Of a stretch of DNA of 64,000 nt, positions 1 to 9,990 are shown piece by piece. The stretch covers positions 1,100,501 to 1,164,500 of the forward strand of contig NZ_CP131914.1 of NCBI RefSeq assembly GCF_040529045.1, read 5' to 3'. Origin of the DNA: Xanthomonas indica (lineage in GTDB: Bacteria; Pseudomonadota; Gammaproteobacteria; Xanthomonadales; Xanthomonadaceae). The notes under the pieces are model-generated. The model did no database searches, had not been told where the DNA came from, and saw nothing but the letters and a program-made list of their open reading frames with translations. Position 1 is the stretch's first letter, and each line of letters begins with the position of its first letter. A program made the translations under genes and the position numbers.

Positions 1-2
1 TG

Positions 3-878
3 CACTGGCCGGGACCGCCGTTCCTGCTGCTGTTCCTGGCCGGCATCGGCCTGGCCTGGAGTCTGGGCGCGCGTCTGCGCCTGGCGGTGCGCGCACTGCC
101 AGGCGCGGCGCTCGATACGCCACTGGACGCCACCGAACTGGCCTACCTGGCCGGTGGCAGCGAGCGCGTCGCCGATCAACAACTGGCCTTGCTGCTGGCG
201 GCCGGTGCGGTGCGCCTGCAGGCCGAACCGCATGTGCGCCGCCACGCGCGGCTGCGGCTCACCGGTGTCGCGGCAACACCATCGTTGCAGCGCGCGCTGG
301 CGATCGTGCACGCGCATCCGTACCTGCAGCCGGCACTGGCCGCGTTGCAGCGCGACGCCGCGCCGCTGCGCCGGGCGCTGGTCGACAAGGGGCTGTGGCT
401 TGGCCAGGGGCAGGCGTTGTGCGCGCGCCTGTTCGGCGCCGCACCGTTGCTGGCGCTGTGGACGATGGGCCTGCTGAAGCTGCGTATCGGCCTGCAACTG
501 CAGCGCCCGATCGGCTTCCTGGTGGCAGCGATGGTGGTGGTCGCGGTCGTTGCGCTCGGCTTCCTGCTCACGCCGCCGCGGCGCAGCGTCGCCGGTGACG
601 CCCTGTTGGCCAACCGCGATGCGGCCTGGCGCGACGGCGTCGCCGCGCCCTCGCTGGCGCCCGGTTCGCACCTGGCGTTGCCGCTGGCCCTGGCCGGCAC
701 CAGCGTGCTGATGACCACGCCCTGGGCCGACTACCACGCCTTGCGCGCACCGGGGGCCAACGGCCGTGGCGGCCGTTGTTCAACGACGAGCTGCAGTAGC
801 TGTGGCGCTGGCAGCAGCGATGGGGGCGGCAGCAGTTGCGGCGGCGGTGGCTGCGGCGGGTGTGGAGGCGGCGACTGA
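3..878 (+). CDS. TIGR04222-type membrane protein, 5' end cut by window edge
   Basis: The reading frame is open from the first bases of the window, so the true start lies upstream. The visible part begins with a Trp-Pro-Gly-Pro-x-Phe-Leu segment running into a hydrophobic stretch, then a Leu-x-Ala-Tyr-Leu-Ala-Gly-Gly block. This resembles the TIGR04222 membrane-protein domain. Two further hydrophobic segments lie near bases 430-560. The C-terminus is extremely rich in Gly, Ser and Cys (Cys-Gly-Gly runs, bases 775-875). Such tails are common in this family, but their role is unknown. The stop overlaps the next ATG (TGATG at 876-880), so it is coupled to the lipid genes behind it. Function not established. 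Confidence 0.72.
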   Translation, partial: HWPGPPFLLLFLAGIGLAWSLGARLRLAVRALPGAALDTPLDATELAYLAGGSERVADQQLALLLAAGAVRLQAEPHVRRHARLRLTGVAATPSLQRALAIVHAHPYLQPALAALQRDAAPLRRALVDKGLWLGQGQALCARLFGAAPLLALWTMGLLKLRIGLQLQRPIGFLVAAMVVVAVVALGFLLTPPRRSVAGDALLANRDAAWRDGVAAPSLAPGSHLALPLALAGTSVLMTTPWADYHALRAPGANGRGGRCSTTSCSSCGAGSSDGGGSSCGGGGCGGCGGGD

Positions 879-1531
879 TGGCCGGTTCGAGCTGGCAGGT
901 GCGGCGCGCGCAGTGGCGAACGCGGCTGGCGCTGGCGTTGCACGCGCGCGGGGCCACGCCCAACGGTGTGTCCTGGAGCGGGCTGGCGTGCGCGGTGCTG
1001 GCTGCGCTGATGTTCGCCCTGGCCTGGCGCGAGCCGCCGGCCAACGCCGCCGCGCTGCTGGTGCTGGCGGCGCTGGCGCTGCAGGCGCGGCTGCTGTGCA
1101 ACCGCCTGGACGGGTTGCTGGCGCAGCAGGCGCAGATGATCGGCCGTGCCGGTGTGGTGTACAACGAGGCGCCGGACCGCTTGTCGGACGTGGCGGTGTG
1201 CCTGGGCGTGGGCTACGGCCTGCAGCCGGTGCTGGGCATCGGCGCGGAACTGGGCTGGGCCGCCGCCTTGCTGTGCGTGGGCACTGCCTACGTACGCATG
1301 CTCGGCCTGGCCTGCGCGGTGCGCGAACCGCTGCAGGGGCCGATGGCGCGCGTGCAGCGCATGCATTGGCTGTCGTTGGCCGCGCTGTTGGCGGCCGCGT
1401 CGTTGCTGCTGCAGCACGCCACGCTGGCCCGCATGCTCCTTGCCGTGGCGCTGGCGCTGCTGATCGCCGCTGCCGCCCTCACCATCGTGATCCGCGTGCG
1501 CGCCATCGTGCGCGAACTGGAGTGGAAATGA
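878..1531 (+). CDS. YnbA-like CDP-alcohol phosphatidyltransferase family protein
   Basis: 217 aa, rich in hydrophobic segments. The CDP-alcohol phosphatidyltransferase motif is present with exact spacing but altered residues: Asn75, Asp78-Gly79, Ala82-Gln83, Gly92, Asn96, Asp100. The usual motif has Asp at the first and third acidic positions and Arg after Ala. As I recall it, E. coli YnbA has the same Asn-for-Asp changes (NALDG ... LNETGD), so this looks like a YnbA-type subfamily rather than a decayed gene. The expected reaction is transfer of a phosphatidyl group from a CDP-lipid to an alcohol at the inner membrane; the acceptor is unknown. The ATG at 878 is chosen over an in-frame ATG at 836 because it overlaps the previous stop by four bases. 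It overlaps the following acyltransferase the same way. Confidence 0.82.
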   Translation: MAGSSWQVRRAQWRTRLALALHARGATPNGVSWSGLACAVLAALMFALAWREPPANAAALLVLAALALQARLLCNRLDGLLAQQAQMIGRAGVVYNEAPDRLSDVAVCLGVGYGLQPVLGIGAELGWAAALLCVGTAYVRMLGLACAVREPLQGPMARVQRMHWLSLAALLAAASLLLQHATLARMLLAVALALLIAAAALTIVIRVRAIVRELEWK

Positions 1532-2160
1532 TCGCCCGCCTGATCGCCCGCGGCTGCAGCGCCGCGATCCGCCTGCTCACCGGCGCACGTGCGCTGTGGC
1601 GCGGCTGCATGCCGTCCAGCGAACGCCGCGTGTACTACGGCAACCATGCCAGCCACGGCGATTTCGTGCTGATCTGGTCGTCGCTGCCAGCGCCGCTGCG
1701 GCGCGAGGTGCGGCCGGTGGCGGCGGCCGACTATTGGCAGCGCGACGCGCTGCGCCGCTACCTGATCCACGCCGTATTCAACGGCGTGCTGATCGAGCGC
1801 GAGGCCGCGCAGCGCACGCGCGATCCGATCGACTGCCTGTGCGAGGCGGTGGACGCCGGCGGCTCGCTGATCCTGTTCCCGGAAGGCACGCGCAACACCG
1901 AGGACGGCCTGCTGCCGTTCAAGAGTGGGCTCTATCACCTGGCGCGGCAGCGTCCGGAACTGGAGTTCGTGCCGGTGTGGATCGACAACCTCAAGCGGGT
2001 GATGCCCAAGGGCATGTGGCTGCCGCTGCCGCTGCTGTGCACCACCACCTTCGGCGAACCGCTGCGGCTGGGCGCCGGCGAGGACAAGCAGGCCTTCCTC
2101 GATCGCGCGCGTGCCGCCTTGTTGGCGTTGGCGCCGGAGCAGGCGGAGGCGGCCCGATGA
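1528..2160 (+). CDS. 1-acyl-sn-glycerol-3-phosphate acyltransferase (PlsC-type)
   Basis: 210 aa. PlsC/LPLAT motif I is seen as Asn-His-Ala-Ser-His-Gly-Asp (the HX4D catalytic pair in variant form), then motif III as Phe-Pro-Glu-Gly-Thr-Arg and motif IV as Val-Pro-Val-Trp-Ile. Enzymes of this family move a fatty acyl chain onto lysophosphatidate or a related lysolipid at the cytoplasmic face of the inner membrane. ATG at 1528 overlaps the upstream stop (ATGA), and the stop overlaps the next start. It sits between a phosphatidyltransferase and a CDP-diacylglycerol synthase, so the operon encodes acylation, CDP activation and head-group transfer. The precise substrate cannot be read from sequence. 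Confidence 0.88.
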   Translation: MIARLIARGCSAAIRLLTGARALWRGCMPSSERRVYYGNHASHGDFVLIWSSLPAPLRREVRPVAAADYWQRDALRRYLIHAVFNGVLIEREAAQRTRDPIDCLCEAVDAGGSLILFPEGTRNTEDGLLPFKSGLYHLARQRPELEFVPVWIDNLKRVMPKGMWLPLPLLCTTTFGEPLRLGAGEDKQAFLDRARAALLALAPEQAEAAR

Positions 2161-3131
2161 ATCCGATCGCGCTGAGCGACCACCTGCAGCAATCCTCGCT
2201 GCGACAACAGACGGTGTGGCTGTTCCTGGGCATCCCCACGGTGCTGATCGTGGCCACGCTGATCGCCGAGACCTTGCGCTGGCGCGCACGCGGGCGGCCC
2301 AGCGCGGTGCTGGACAACCTGGTGGCGCGGATCCGCGCCTGGTGGGTGATGGCCGGGGTGGTGGCGCTGGCGTTCGCCTTCGGCCGGCTCGGCGTGATCG
2401 TGCTGTTCGCGCTGGTGTCGCTGTTCGCGCTGCGCGAGTTCATCACCCTCACCCCGACCCGGCGCGGCGACTACTACGCGCTGCTGGCCGCGTTCTACGT
2501 GGTGCTGCCGTGGCAGTACTGGCTGGTGTGGAGCGACTGGTACGGCCTGTACACGCTGCTGATCCCGGTCTACGCGTTCCTGGTGCTGCCGATCCTGGCA
2601 ACGATCGGTGGCGATACCACGCGCTACCTGGAGCGCACGGCCAAGGTGCAGTGGGGGCTGATGATCTGCGTGTTCTGCATCTCGCACGTGCCCGCGCTGC
2701 TGAACCTGCGCATCCCCGGCTACGAGGACCGCAACCTGCTGCTGTTCGCGTTCCTGGTGATCGTGGTGCAGTCCTCGGACGTGCTGCAGTACGTCTGGGG
2801 CAAGCTGCTGGGCCGGCATCTGATCGCGCCCAAGCTGTCGCCGTCCAAGACCGTGGAAGGCTTCGTCGGCGGCATCCTCTCGGCCAGCCTGCTCGGTGCG
2901 GCGCTGTGGTGGATCACCCCGTTCTCGCCGCTGCAGGCGTTCGCGCTGGCGCTGGTGGCCAACCTGATGGGTTTCTTCGGCGGCCTGGTGATGTCGGCGA
3001 TCAAGCGCGACCGCGGCATCAAGGACTGGGGCCACATGATCGAAGGCCACGGCGGCGTGCTCGATCGACTGGATTCGGTGTGTTTTGCGGCACCGGTGTT
3101 CTTCCACCTGATCCGCTATGGATGGGTGTGA
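2157..3131 (+). CDS. Phosphatidate cytidylyltransferase (CdsA/YnbB-type)
   Basis: 324 aa multi-pass membrane protein. The complete CDP-diacylglycerol synthase signature is near the C-terminus: Ser-Ala-Ile-Lys-Arg, then Lys-Asp, then Gly-His-Gly-Gly-Val-Leu-Asp-Arg-Leu-Asp. An upstream Ser-Pro-Ser-Lys-Thr-Val-Glu-Gly block is also typical. It converts phosphatidate and CTP to CDP-diacylglycerol. The start at 2157 overlaps the acyltransferase stop. With the YnbA-like protein two genes upstream, the set resembles E. coli ynbAB with an acyltransferase placed between. This suggests a second CdsA paralogue serving a dedicated lipid rather than the housekeeping enzyme (inference). It ends the operon; repeats follow. 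Confidence 0.9.
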   Translation: MNPIALSDHLQQSSLRQQTVWLFLGIPTVLIVATLIAETLRWRARGRPSAVLDNLVARIRAWWVMAGVVALAFAFGRLGVIVLFALVSLFALREFITLTPTRRGDYYALLAAFYVVLPWQYWLVWSDWYGLYTLLIPVYAFLVLPILATIGGDTTRYLERTAKVQWGLMICVFCISHVPALLNLRIPGYEDRNLLLFAFLVIVVQSSDVLQYVWGKLLGRHLIAPKLSPSKTVEGFVGGILSASLLGAALWWITPFSPLQAFALALVANLMGFFGGLVMSAIKRDRGIKDWGHMIEGHGGVLDRLDSVCFAAPVFFHLIRYGWV

Positions 3132-3194
3132 GGGACGGGGAGTGGTGGGGATTGGTTGGAGCGGCGCGCGGTGCGCGTGTGCGCCTGTGCGGGC

Positions 3195-3421
3195 GTAGGA
3201 GCGGTTTCAGGCGCGATGCTTTGCCGAGAGCGCATCGCGGCTGATCGCGCAGGAGGACAGCATGGCTTCCGCACCCGCATCTTTAGACGATGTCGCGTCG
3301 GGGCTGAAGCCCCTCCCACAGTCGCGAGGCGCGCGTTTCGGCGTTCGGTGTTTTCTTCGCTGCGGTAGTGCGTTCGATCGCCTGGGTAGGTTTCAGGCGT
3401 CGCGGCTGAAGCCGCTCCTAC
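3195..3421. repeat. Degenerate GTAG-type REP palindromes
   Basis: The stretch holds three partly decayed REP sequences: GTAGGAGCGGTTTCAGGCGC at 3195, a GGGCTGAAGCCCCTCCCAC copy near 3300, and an intact GCGGCTGAAGCCGCTCCTAC arm ending at 3421. With the ATTCCC array after it, this fills the 470-base gap between the cytidylyltransferase gene and fis. No protein-coding gene is seen in the gap. Confidence 0.8.
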
Positions 3422-3495
3422 GCGGGCGATGTGCAGGCGCTACACGCTCCGTATCGGATTGCTTGACAGTCACGTCATGCAGGACAGCACGATGC

Positions 3496-3594
3496 GATCC
3501 CGATTCCCGATTCCCGATTCCCGATTCCCGATTCCCGATTCCCGATTCCCGATTCCCGATTCCCGATTCCCGAATCCCGAATCCCCAATCCCGG
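3496..3594. repeat. Tandem 7-bp ATTCCCG array
   Basis: About a dozen near-perfect consecutive copies of the heptamer CGATTCC/ATTCCCG, the last few drifting to AATCCCG and ATCCCC. It ends seven bases before the fis stop codon. The same unit occurs as shorter or inverted arrays elsewhere in the window (8.15, 11.6, 12.0, 20.3, 22.7, 28.3, 35.5 and 42.0 kb). The long perfect run here is a likely length-variable tract. Confidence 0.92.
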
Positions 3595-3600
3595 CCTCAC

Positions 3601-4862
<1,262 letters not shown>

Positions 4863-5159
4863 GCGCGACGGCGGCGACGGGAGAGCCGTATTCAAGCATG
4901 CGCCGGCGGGATCTGCAGCGCACGGCGGACGGGCTGTGGCCTTCCAGGACGGGACAGGGCCGGAGCAAGAGCCGTCACGAGGGTCGACGAGCCTCCATGC
5001 CCATGCGCTAGCACGCCACAGCACTTGTCGTTTGTCGGAGCGCATGGCCAAACGCGCCATGGGGAGACACCGCCTCCAGCCGGGGCATGCGCAGAAGATC
5101 CGCGCCGCCATCGCCCGGGCCTGCTGACGCGGCCGGCTTGGCGATCCGCCGCGGCGTGC

Positions 5160-5540
5160 TCAGCGCTGCGGCTTGCGGGGATCGAGCAGGTCCAGCAGGC
5201 CGGCGCGCTGGCGCGGACTCAGACTTTCGAAGCGTTCCAGCAGGCGCAGGTGCTGGTCGGTGAACTGGTATTGGTTGCGCAGTTCGCCGATGGCGGCGGC
5301 GTCCACCGCGATCGGTTCGCCGAACACGCGCTCGCCGCGGCCGGTGGCCAGGTACTCGAAGCTCAGCCCGCTGCGGCGGGCCAGGGCGATCAGGTGCTCC
5401 ACGGCCGGCGCGGTGCCCTCGGCCATTTCCCACTGCGCCACGGCGCTGCGGGTCACGCCCAGGTCCAGCGCCAGGGCCTCCTGGGTGAGGCCGGTGAGCT
5501 TGCGCGCTTCGCGCACCCGTTCGTACAGCTTGCTGTTCAC
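5160..5540 (-). CDS. XRE-family helix-turn-helix regulator
   Basis: 126 aa. The N-terminal 60 residues form an HTH_3 domain (Leu-Thr-Gln-Glu-Ala-Leu-Ala-x-Asp-Leu-Gly-Val-Thr-Arg-Ser-Ala-Val-Ala-Gln-Trp-Glu). The C-terminal half has no recognised domain. I prefer GTG at 5540 over GTG at 5546 because a perfect GGAGG (5546-5550) then sits five bases upstream; the earlier GTG would overlap it. The intergenic sequence 5541-5728 contains two CTAAC-type boxes on the minus strand that could be autoregulatory sites (weak). Targets unknown. Confidence 0.85.
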   Translation of the reverse strand: MNSKLYERVREARKLTGLTQEALALDLGVTRSAVAQWEMAEGTAPAVEHLIALARRSGLSFEYLATGRGERVFGEPIAVDAAAIGELRNQYQFTDQHLRLLERFESLSPRQRAGLLDLLDPRKPQR

Positions 5541-5728
5541 ACGCACCTCCGCAGGGGAGGCGAGATATAGCCGCGCCGGCCGCCACGGTTAGTTCGTAGC
5601 GCTGTCCGGCGGTGAAATGTTAGCGATACTGTCTTTGCTTCACTGCGGTGGGCCCGCTTCAGCGCGGGCCGCGCTCTGGCTTGGCGAATGCCGCACCCGG
5701 TGCTGCCGGGCGTGGTCGCGCCCGCGGT

Positions 5729-6649
5729 TCAGTCGCGGCGCACGCCGTCGATGCGCATCCAGTCGCCGTCCTGTTCGGTGCGCAGTTGCGTGAACCACGG
5801 CGCGTAGCGCTGCAGCAGTTCCTGTTCCTGGCCGTGCAGGATGCCGGACAGGGCGATGCGGCCGCCCGGGGCCACGCGCGCGGCCAGGGTCGGCGCCAGC
5901 GCATCCAGCGCCGAGGCCAGGATGTTGGCCACCACCACCGGATAGGTGGCGGCCGGTTCGTCGGCGGGCAGGTACACCGCCAGGCGCTCGCCGACCGCAT
6001 TGCGCTCGGCATTGTCGTGGCTGGCCAGCAGCGCCTGCGGGTCGTTGTCCACGCCCACCGCGGCGGCGGCGCCCAGCTTCAGCGCGGCCAGTGCCAGGAT
6101 CCCCGAACCGCAGCCGAAATCGAGCACGCGCGCCTGCGTCAGGACGCCCTCGGTGGCCAGCGCGTCCAGCCAGCGCAGGCACAGCGCGGTGGTCGGGTGG
6201 GTGCCGGAGCCGAACGCCAGGCCCGGATCCAGGCGCACCACCGCGGCGTCGGCGCCGCTGGCGTCCTCCGGCAGGTCGTGGTTCCACGGCACGATGAAGG
6301 TGCGCGCACCGAAGCGCATCGGCTGGAACTGGTCCAGCCAGGCCCGTTCCCAGTCCTGGTCGTCGACCTTGCGGAAAGTGACCTGGGCCCAGTCCAGCCC
6401 GGGGTCGAACGCCTCCAGCGCGGCCAGCAGCACCAGCGCGTCCTGGTCCTCGGGGAACAGCGCGCTCAGCACCAGCGTGCCCCACAGCGGGGTCTCGCCC
6501 ACGCCCGGTTCCAGGATCGCGCGTTCGTTGCTGGTGTCGGCATCGGCATCGAGCAGGGTCACCGCCAGCGCGCCGACGTCCTCCAGCGCAGTTTCGTAGC
6601 GGGGCTGGGTGGCGTCGGTGCAGCGCAGGGTCAGTTCGAGGAACGGCAT
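5729..6649 (-). CDS. prmA: Ribosomal protein L11 methyltransferase
   Basis: 306 aa from ATG at 6649 (an earlier in-frame ATG at 6664 precedes the conserved MPFLEL start). The SAM-binding motif I is Asp-Phe-Gly-Cys-Gly-Ser-Gly, with Val-Asp-Asn-Asp-Pro at the end of strand 2 and the catalytic-loop Asn-Ile-Leu-Ala. Upstream is the PrmA-specific [11 protein letters not shown] block. PrmA trimethylates amino groups of ribosomal protein L11 in the cytoplasm. In related genomes it commonly follows accC; here four unrelated genes separate them. Confidence 0.96.
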   Translation of the reverse strand: MPFLELTLRCTDATQPRYETALEDVGALAVTLLDADADTSNERAILEPGVGETPLWGTLVLSALFPEDQDALVLLAALEAFDPGLDWAQVTFRKVDDQDWERAWLDQFQPMRFGARTFIVPWNHDLPEDASGADAAVVRLDPGLAFGSGTHPTTALCLRWLDALATEGVLTQARVLDFGCGSGILALAALKLGAAAAVGVDNDPQALLASHDNAERNAVGERLAVYLPADEPAATYPVVVANILASALDALAPTLAARVAPGGRIALSGILHGQEQELLQRYAPWFTQLRTEQDGDWMRIDGVRRD

Positions 6650-6871
6650 CGGTCGGTGGGGCAAGGAGGGGAAGCGCGCATCTTAGACGGGCGGCGGACC
6701 TCGCGCTGGAGGCCGCCTTGCCGGCGCAGCGTGCCGTTCGTCCGGGCGCCGCCGCCGCCACAGGTATTTGGCGCATGCCGTGGCCGCGGCCTGGGGTAGA
6801 CTGCCGGCTCGCAGCGGCCGGGCGACAGGGGGTCCGGCTGCGCTTCTGCCCGTCGTTCGGCTCTCTCGCGC

Positions 6872-7798
6872 ATGCCCGTCGTGTCCCGTCCAACCTGGCT
6901 GTTGCTGGCGCCCGCCGCGCTGTTGCTGGGCGTGGTCGCGTATCGCGCGCTGTCCTTGCCGGTGGCGCCGGCCGCGGCCGTGCCGACGACCGCGGTGGCG
7001 GCCGGTGCCGCTCCTGCGCCCGCCGCGCCGGCCAGCGCGCCGCTGCCGGCGTCGACGCCGGCGCGCCTACGTGGCGAGACCGAGGGCGAACGCGGCGCCG
7101 ATCTCTACCGTGCCGCGCAGCAGCTGTCGATCGCCGCCGCGCACGGCGACCCCGAGGCGTCCTGGCGGCTCAGCCGCATCTACGACTATTGCGCCGGCTA
7201 TGCGATGGACCCGATCGGCTATGGCGCCGACACCCGCGCGATTGCCGACGCGCGCCTGCCGACCTCGGCGCAGATGGTGCAGGCGCGTGCCCGCGTCGGC
7301 CGCCGCTGCGCCGGGTTCGTGCCCGGCGACGGCCTGACCCGGCAGACCATTGTCGCCCAGCGCGTGCAGGCCGCGCGCGGCGGCAACCTGGCCGCCGAAG
7401 CGGCGCTGCTGGCGTTGGGCCAGCCATTGCACGCCGGCGCCGAGTACAAGCGCGATCTGGTGGCGCGGGTGCGGGCCTCCGGCGATCCCGATGCCTACGT
7501 GGCGCTGGCCCCGGCGATGGGCCTGGCCGCCAGCGGCGACGACGGCCTGGACGGCCGCGTGGCCGGCACCCAGTTTTCCGAATTGGCCTGGCAGTTGGCC
7601 GCCTGCAGGCTGGGGTTGGATTGCGGCCCGGACAGCGAGTTGATGACCCGCTATTGCGCCAACGGCGGGATCTGCTCGCGCGATCCCACCCAGGATTTCA
7701 GCAGCTTTGTTTACGACGCCGCGGTCCCGCGGCAAGGCACGGACACGATGAACGACATGGTCAACCGACTGGTGGACAGCACGGGAGCAGGCTCATGA
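6872..7798 (+). CDS. Exported or anchored protein of unknown function
   Basis: 308 aa. A hydrophobic N-terminal segment (residues about 8-28) reads as a signal sequence or anchor and is followed by an Ala/Pro-rich linker to about residue 65. The folded part contains helix-like Ala-rich repeats (Ala-Ala-His-Gly-Asp-Pro-Glu-Ala-Ser-Trp-Arg-Leu and Arg-Gly-Gly-Asn-Leu-Ala-Ala-Glu-Ala-Ala-Leu) reminiscent of Sel1-like repeats. It also has six cysteines spread over the mature protein. The stop overlaps the next ATG by four bases, so the two genes are coupled. Not recognised beyond this. Confidence 0.7.
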   Translation: MPVVSRPTWLLLAPAALLLGVVAYRALSLPVAPAAAVPTTAVAAGAAPAPAAPASAPLPASTPARLRGETEGERGADLYRAAQQLSIAAAHGDPEASWRLSRIYDYCAGYAMDPIGYGADTRAIADARLPTSAQMVQARARVGRRCAGFVPGDGLTRQTIVAQRVQAARGGNLAAEAALLALGQPLHAGAEYKRDLVARVRASGDPDAYVALAPAMGLAASGDDGLDGRVAGTQFSELAWQLAACRLGLDCGPDSELMTRYCANGGICSRDPTQDFSSFVYDAAVPRQGTDTMNDMVNRLVDSTGAGS

Positions 7799-8151
7799 AT
7801 TACCGGCGATGGCTGCACGGCGCCAAATTCTGGTTCTGGGTCCTGGCCTTCGTCGCCTATTCGGCGGCGGCGGCGGGCCTGTTGTTGATCGACACCGCCG
7901 AGCAGCGCTACCGCGGCCTGTCCAAGGTCGAACTGACCACGGCGCACTCCACGCCGGACGTGCGCCGCGCCGGCGCCGCGCAGGTGGCGGCGATCTACCG
8001 CGCCAACAGCGGCATGCCGTTCTCCACCCTGGCCCCGGGCAGCACCTTCCAGATCGTCTGGCCGGACGGCTCCACCGAGACGGTGATGATCGTCAGCCCG
8101 ACCTCGAGCCTGGGCGTGGAGCCGGTGGTGGGGACGCAGCAGGGGAAGTAG
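7795..8151 (+). CDS. Small membrane-anchored protein of unknown function
   Basis: 118 aa. One strong transmembrane helix near residues 10-32 (Phe-Trp-Phe-Trp-Val-Leu-Ala-Phe-Val-Ala-Tyr) is followed by an extracytoplasmic domain of about 80 residues with no cysteines. ATG at 7795 overlaps the upstream stop (TCATGA), so it is translationally coupled to the exported protein before it. The pair probably works together at the cell envelope (inference from coupling and topology). Immediately after the stop comes a short GGGAAT-type repeat (8153-8200). Confidence 0.68.
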   Translation: MNYRRWLHGAKFWFWVLAFVAYSAAAAGLLLIDTAEQRYRGLSKVELTTAHSTPDVRRAGAAQVAAIYRANSGMPFSTLAPGSTFQIVWPDGSTETVMIVSPTSSLGVEPVVGTQQGK

Positions 8152-8152
8152 C

Positions 8153-8200
8153 CGGGAGTGGGAAATCGGGAATGGGGAGTCGCAAGAGCGGATTCCCGGG
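8153..8200. repeat. Short GGGAAT-type repeat
   Basis: Copies of GGGAAT and GGGGAG in one orientation, then a single inverted ATTCCCGG, lying directly behind the stop codon of the preceding gene. It is a short member of the inverted GGGAAT family found at 11.6, 22.7 and 28.3 kb. Confidence 0.7.
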
Positions 8201-8227
8201 TCCTGTGAGGTCTTCGCGGTTGGGAGA

Positions 8228-9001
8228 TCAGCGCTCCGTGGCGGGCGCCGGCTGGGGGTGGGGCCGCGCGGACAGTGCCAGGGCATCGGCGCCGGCGGGG
8301 TAGTGCAGGCGGTCGCTGGCGTCGTTGGCGGCGTCCCAGATCGCCTGGGCGACGTCGCCGGGCATGGTCACCGCCGCCGGTTGGCCCAGGCGGGCAAACA
8401 CCTCGCTGGCGAAGGGCGCGTAGGCATCCGGGATCAGCCCCTGCATGCGCTGCTGGCCATTGGCGGCGAATCGGGTGGACGGGCCGTAGCCGGGTTCCAC
8501 CAGCTTGACCCGGAGATCGAACGCCTCGAGTTCGTGCGCCAGCGACGCGGTGAAGCCCGCAATCGCGGTCTTGCTGGCCGTGTACGCCGCCACCAGCGGG
8601 AAGGGCGCCAGCGTGGCGCTGGAGGTCACGTTGACGATGACGCCGGCGCGGCGCTGGCGGAACTGCGGAATCACCGCCTGGCACAGCGCCATCGTGCCGA
8701 AGGTATTGGTCTCGAACACCTCGCGCACGGTGGCCATCGGGGTGGCTTCGAACGCACCGAACAGGCCGATTCCGGCGTTGTTGACCAGCGCGTCGATCGG
8801 ACCGGCGGCCGCCAGCGCCCGCGCGATGCTGCCGGCGTCGGTCACATCCAGCGCCAGCAGCCGCAACTGCGGCGATGCCGGCAGCAGATCCGGCTGCGGC
8901 TGGCGCATGCTGGCGACGACGTTCCAGCCTTGCGCCAGGAAATGGCGCGCGGTCTCCAGGCCGTAGCCGGAGGAGCAGCCTGTGATCAGGACGGTCTTCA
9001 T
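8228..9001 (-). CDS. Short-chain dehydrogenase/reductase
   Basis: 257 aa classical SDR. The Rossmann motif Thr-Gly-Cys-Ser-Ser-Gly-Tyr-Gly (TGxxxGxG) is at residues 7-14. Asn-Asn-Ala-Gly follows strand 4. The catalytic set is Ser in Asn-Val-Thr-Ser-Ser and Tyr-Thr-Ala-Ser-Lys (YxxxK). The ATG at 9001 is supported by GGAG six bases upstream. It is transcribed divergently from an AraC-family gene 95 bases away, a layout in which the regulator often controls the SDR. The substrate is unknown; NAD(P)H-dependent oxidation or reduction of a small carbonyl or alcohol is the general role. Confidence 0.92.
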   Translation of the reverse strand: MKTVLITGCSSGYGLETARHFLAQGWNVVASMRQPQPDLLPASPQLRLLALDVTDAGSIARALAAAGPIDALVNNAGIGLFGAFEATPMATVREVFETNTFGTMALCQAVIPQFRQRRAGVIVNVTSSATLAPFPLVAAYTASKTAIAGFTASLAHELEAFDLRVKLVEPGYGPSTRFAANGQQRMQGLIPDAYAPFASEVFARLGQPAAVTMPGDVAQAIWDAANDASDRLHYPAGADALALSARPHPQPAPATER

Positions 9002-9096
9002 GGGGTTCTCCAGGAGTGGACTCGGAAGGACACGATAGGCTGGGCGATCCGGATGATCGATAATGCAGAATCCTTTTTTGTTTCGCGATCGTCCGA

Positions 9097-9990
9097 ATGT
9101 CCGATCCGCTTTCCGATGTCGTGCGCTTGCTCCACCCACAGGCGGTGTTCGCCAACCTGATCAGCGGCAAGGGCCGCTGGGCGGTGCGCTATGCGGCGTA
9201 CGGGCAACCGGGGTTCTGCATCGTCCTGGAAGGCAGTGCGGTGCTGGCGGTGGACGGACACCCGCCCATCGCGATCGCGGCAGGCGATTTCGTGCTGTTG
9301 CCGACCACGCCGGCGTTCACCCTCTCCGGCGTCCTGCCGGCGCCGCCGGTGTTCATCGATCCGCAGGTCGTCCCGGGCGGGCAGGGCGAGCTCCGCCACG
9401 GCGAGCAGGGCGGTGCGCCGGACATGCTGGCCTTGGGCGGTGCCTTCCTGTTCGACAGCGCCAATGCCGGACTGCTGGCCGCGCTGTTGCCGACGGTGGT
9501 CCACGTGCGGGGGGCGGGTCGCCTGATGCAGCTGGTGCAGATGGTGGGCGAGGAGTACCACGACCGGAAACCGGGCAGCGACTACATGCTGTCGCGGCTG
9601 GTGGAGATGCTGCTGGTCGAGGCCATGCGCTGGACCAGCGTGGGCACGGCGCCGCCAGGCCTGCTGCGCGGGCTGGGCGACGAGCGGCTGGCGATGGCGC
9701 TCAAGCAGATCCATGCCCGCGTCGACCATGCCTGGACCGTCACCGAACTGGCCCGGGTGGCGGCGCTGTCGCGCTCGACCTTCTTCGAGCGCTTCACCCG
9801 CACCGTCGGCGTGGCGCCGATGGAGTACGTGCTGGCCTGGCGCATGCAACTGGCCAAGGACCTGCTGCGGCGCGACGCAATGACCGTGGCCGAGGTGGCG
9901 CAACGCGTCGGCTACGGCTCCACCAGCAGCTTCAGTGTGGCCTTCAGCCGCCAGGTCGGCGAACCGCCCAGCCGCTATGCCAGGCGCTGA
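9097..9990 (+). CDS. AraC-family transcriptional regulator
   Basis: 297 aa. The N-terminal part (about 10-185) is a cupin-like ligand domain of the AraC_binding type found next to oxidoreductases (Gly-Lys-Gly-Arg-Trp-Ala-Val-Arg-Tyr, then Leu-Glu-Gly-Ser-Ala). The C-terminal 100 residues hold the two AraC HTH motifs, ending with Val-Ala-Gln-Arg-Val-Gly-Tyr-Gly-Ser-Thr-Ser-Ser-Phe-Ser-Val-Ala-Phe. It is divergent from the SDR gene and probably regulates it (inference). The 200-base gap after it, up to accC, shows no further gene. Confidence 0.92.
   Translation: MSDPLSDVVRLLHPQAVFANLISGKGRWAVRYAAYGQPGFCIVLEGSAVLAVDGHPPIAIAAGDFVLLPTTPAFTLSGVLPAPPVFIDPQVVPGGQGELRHGEQGGAPDMLALGGAFLFDSANAGLLAALLPTVVHVRGAGRLMQLVQMVGEEYHDRKPGSDYMLSRLVEMLLVEAMRWTSVGTAPPGLLRGLGDERLAMALKQIHARVDHAWTVTELARVAALSRSTFFERFTRTVGVAPMEYVLAWRMQLAKDLLRRDAMTVAEVAQRVGYGSTSSFSVAFSRQVGEPPSRYARR

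Noticed and set aside
3496..3594. CRISPR-like or origin-like iteron array
   Set aside because: A seven-base simple tandem without spacers, DnaA boxes or a replication gene nearby.
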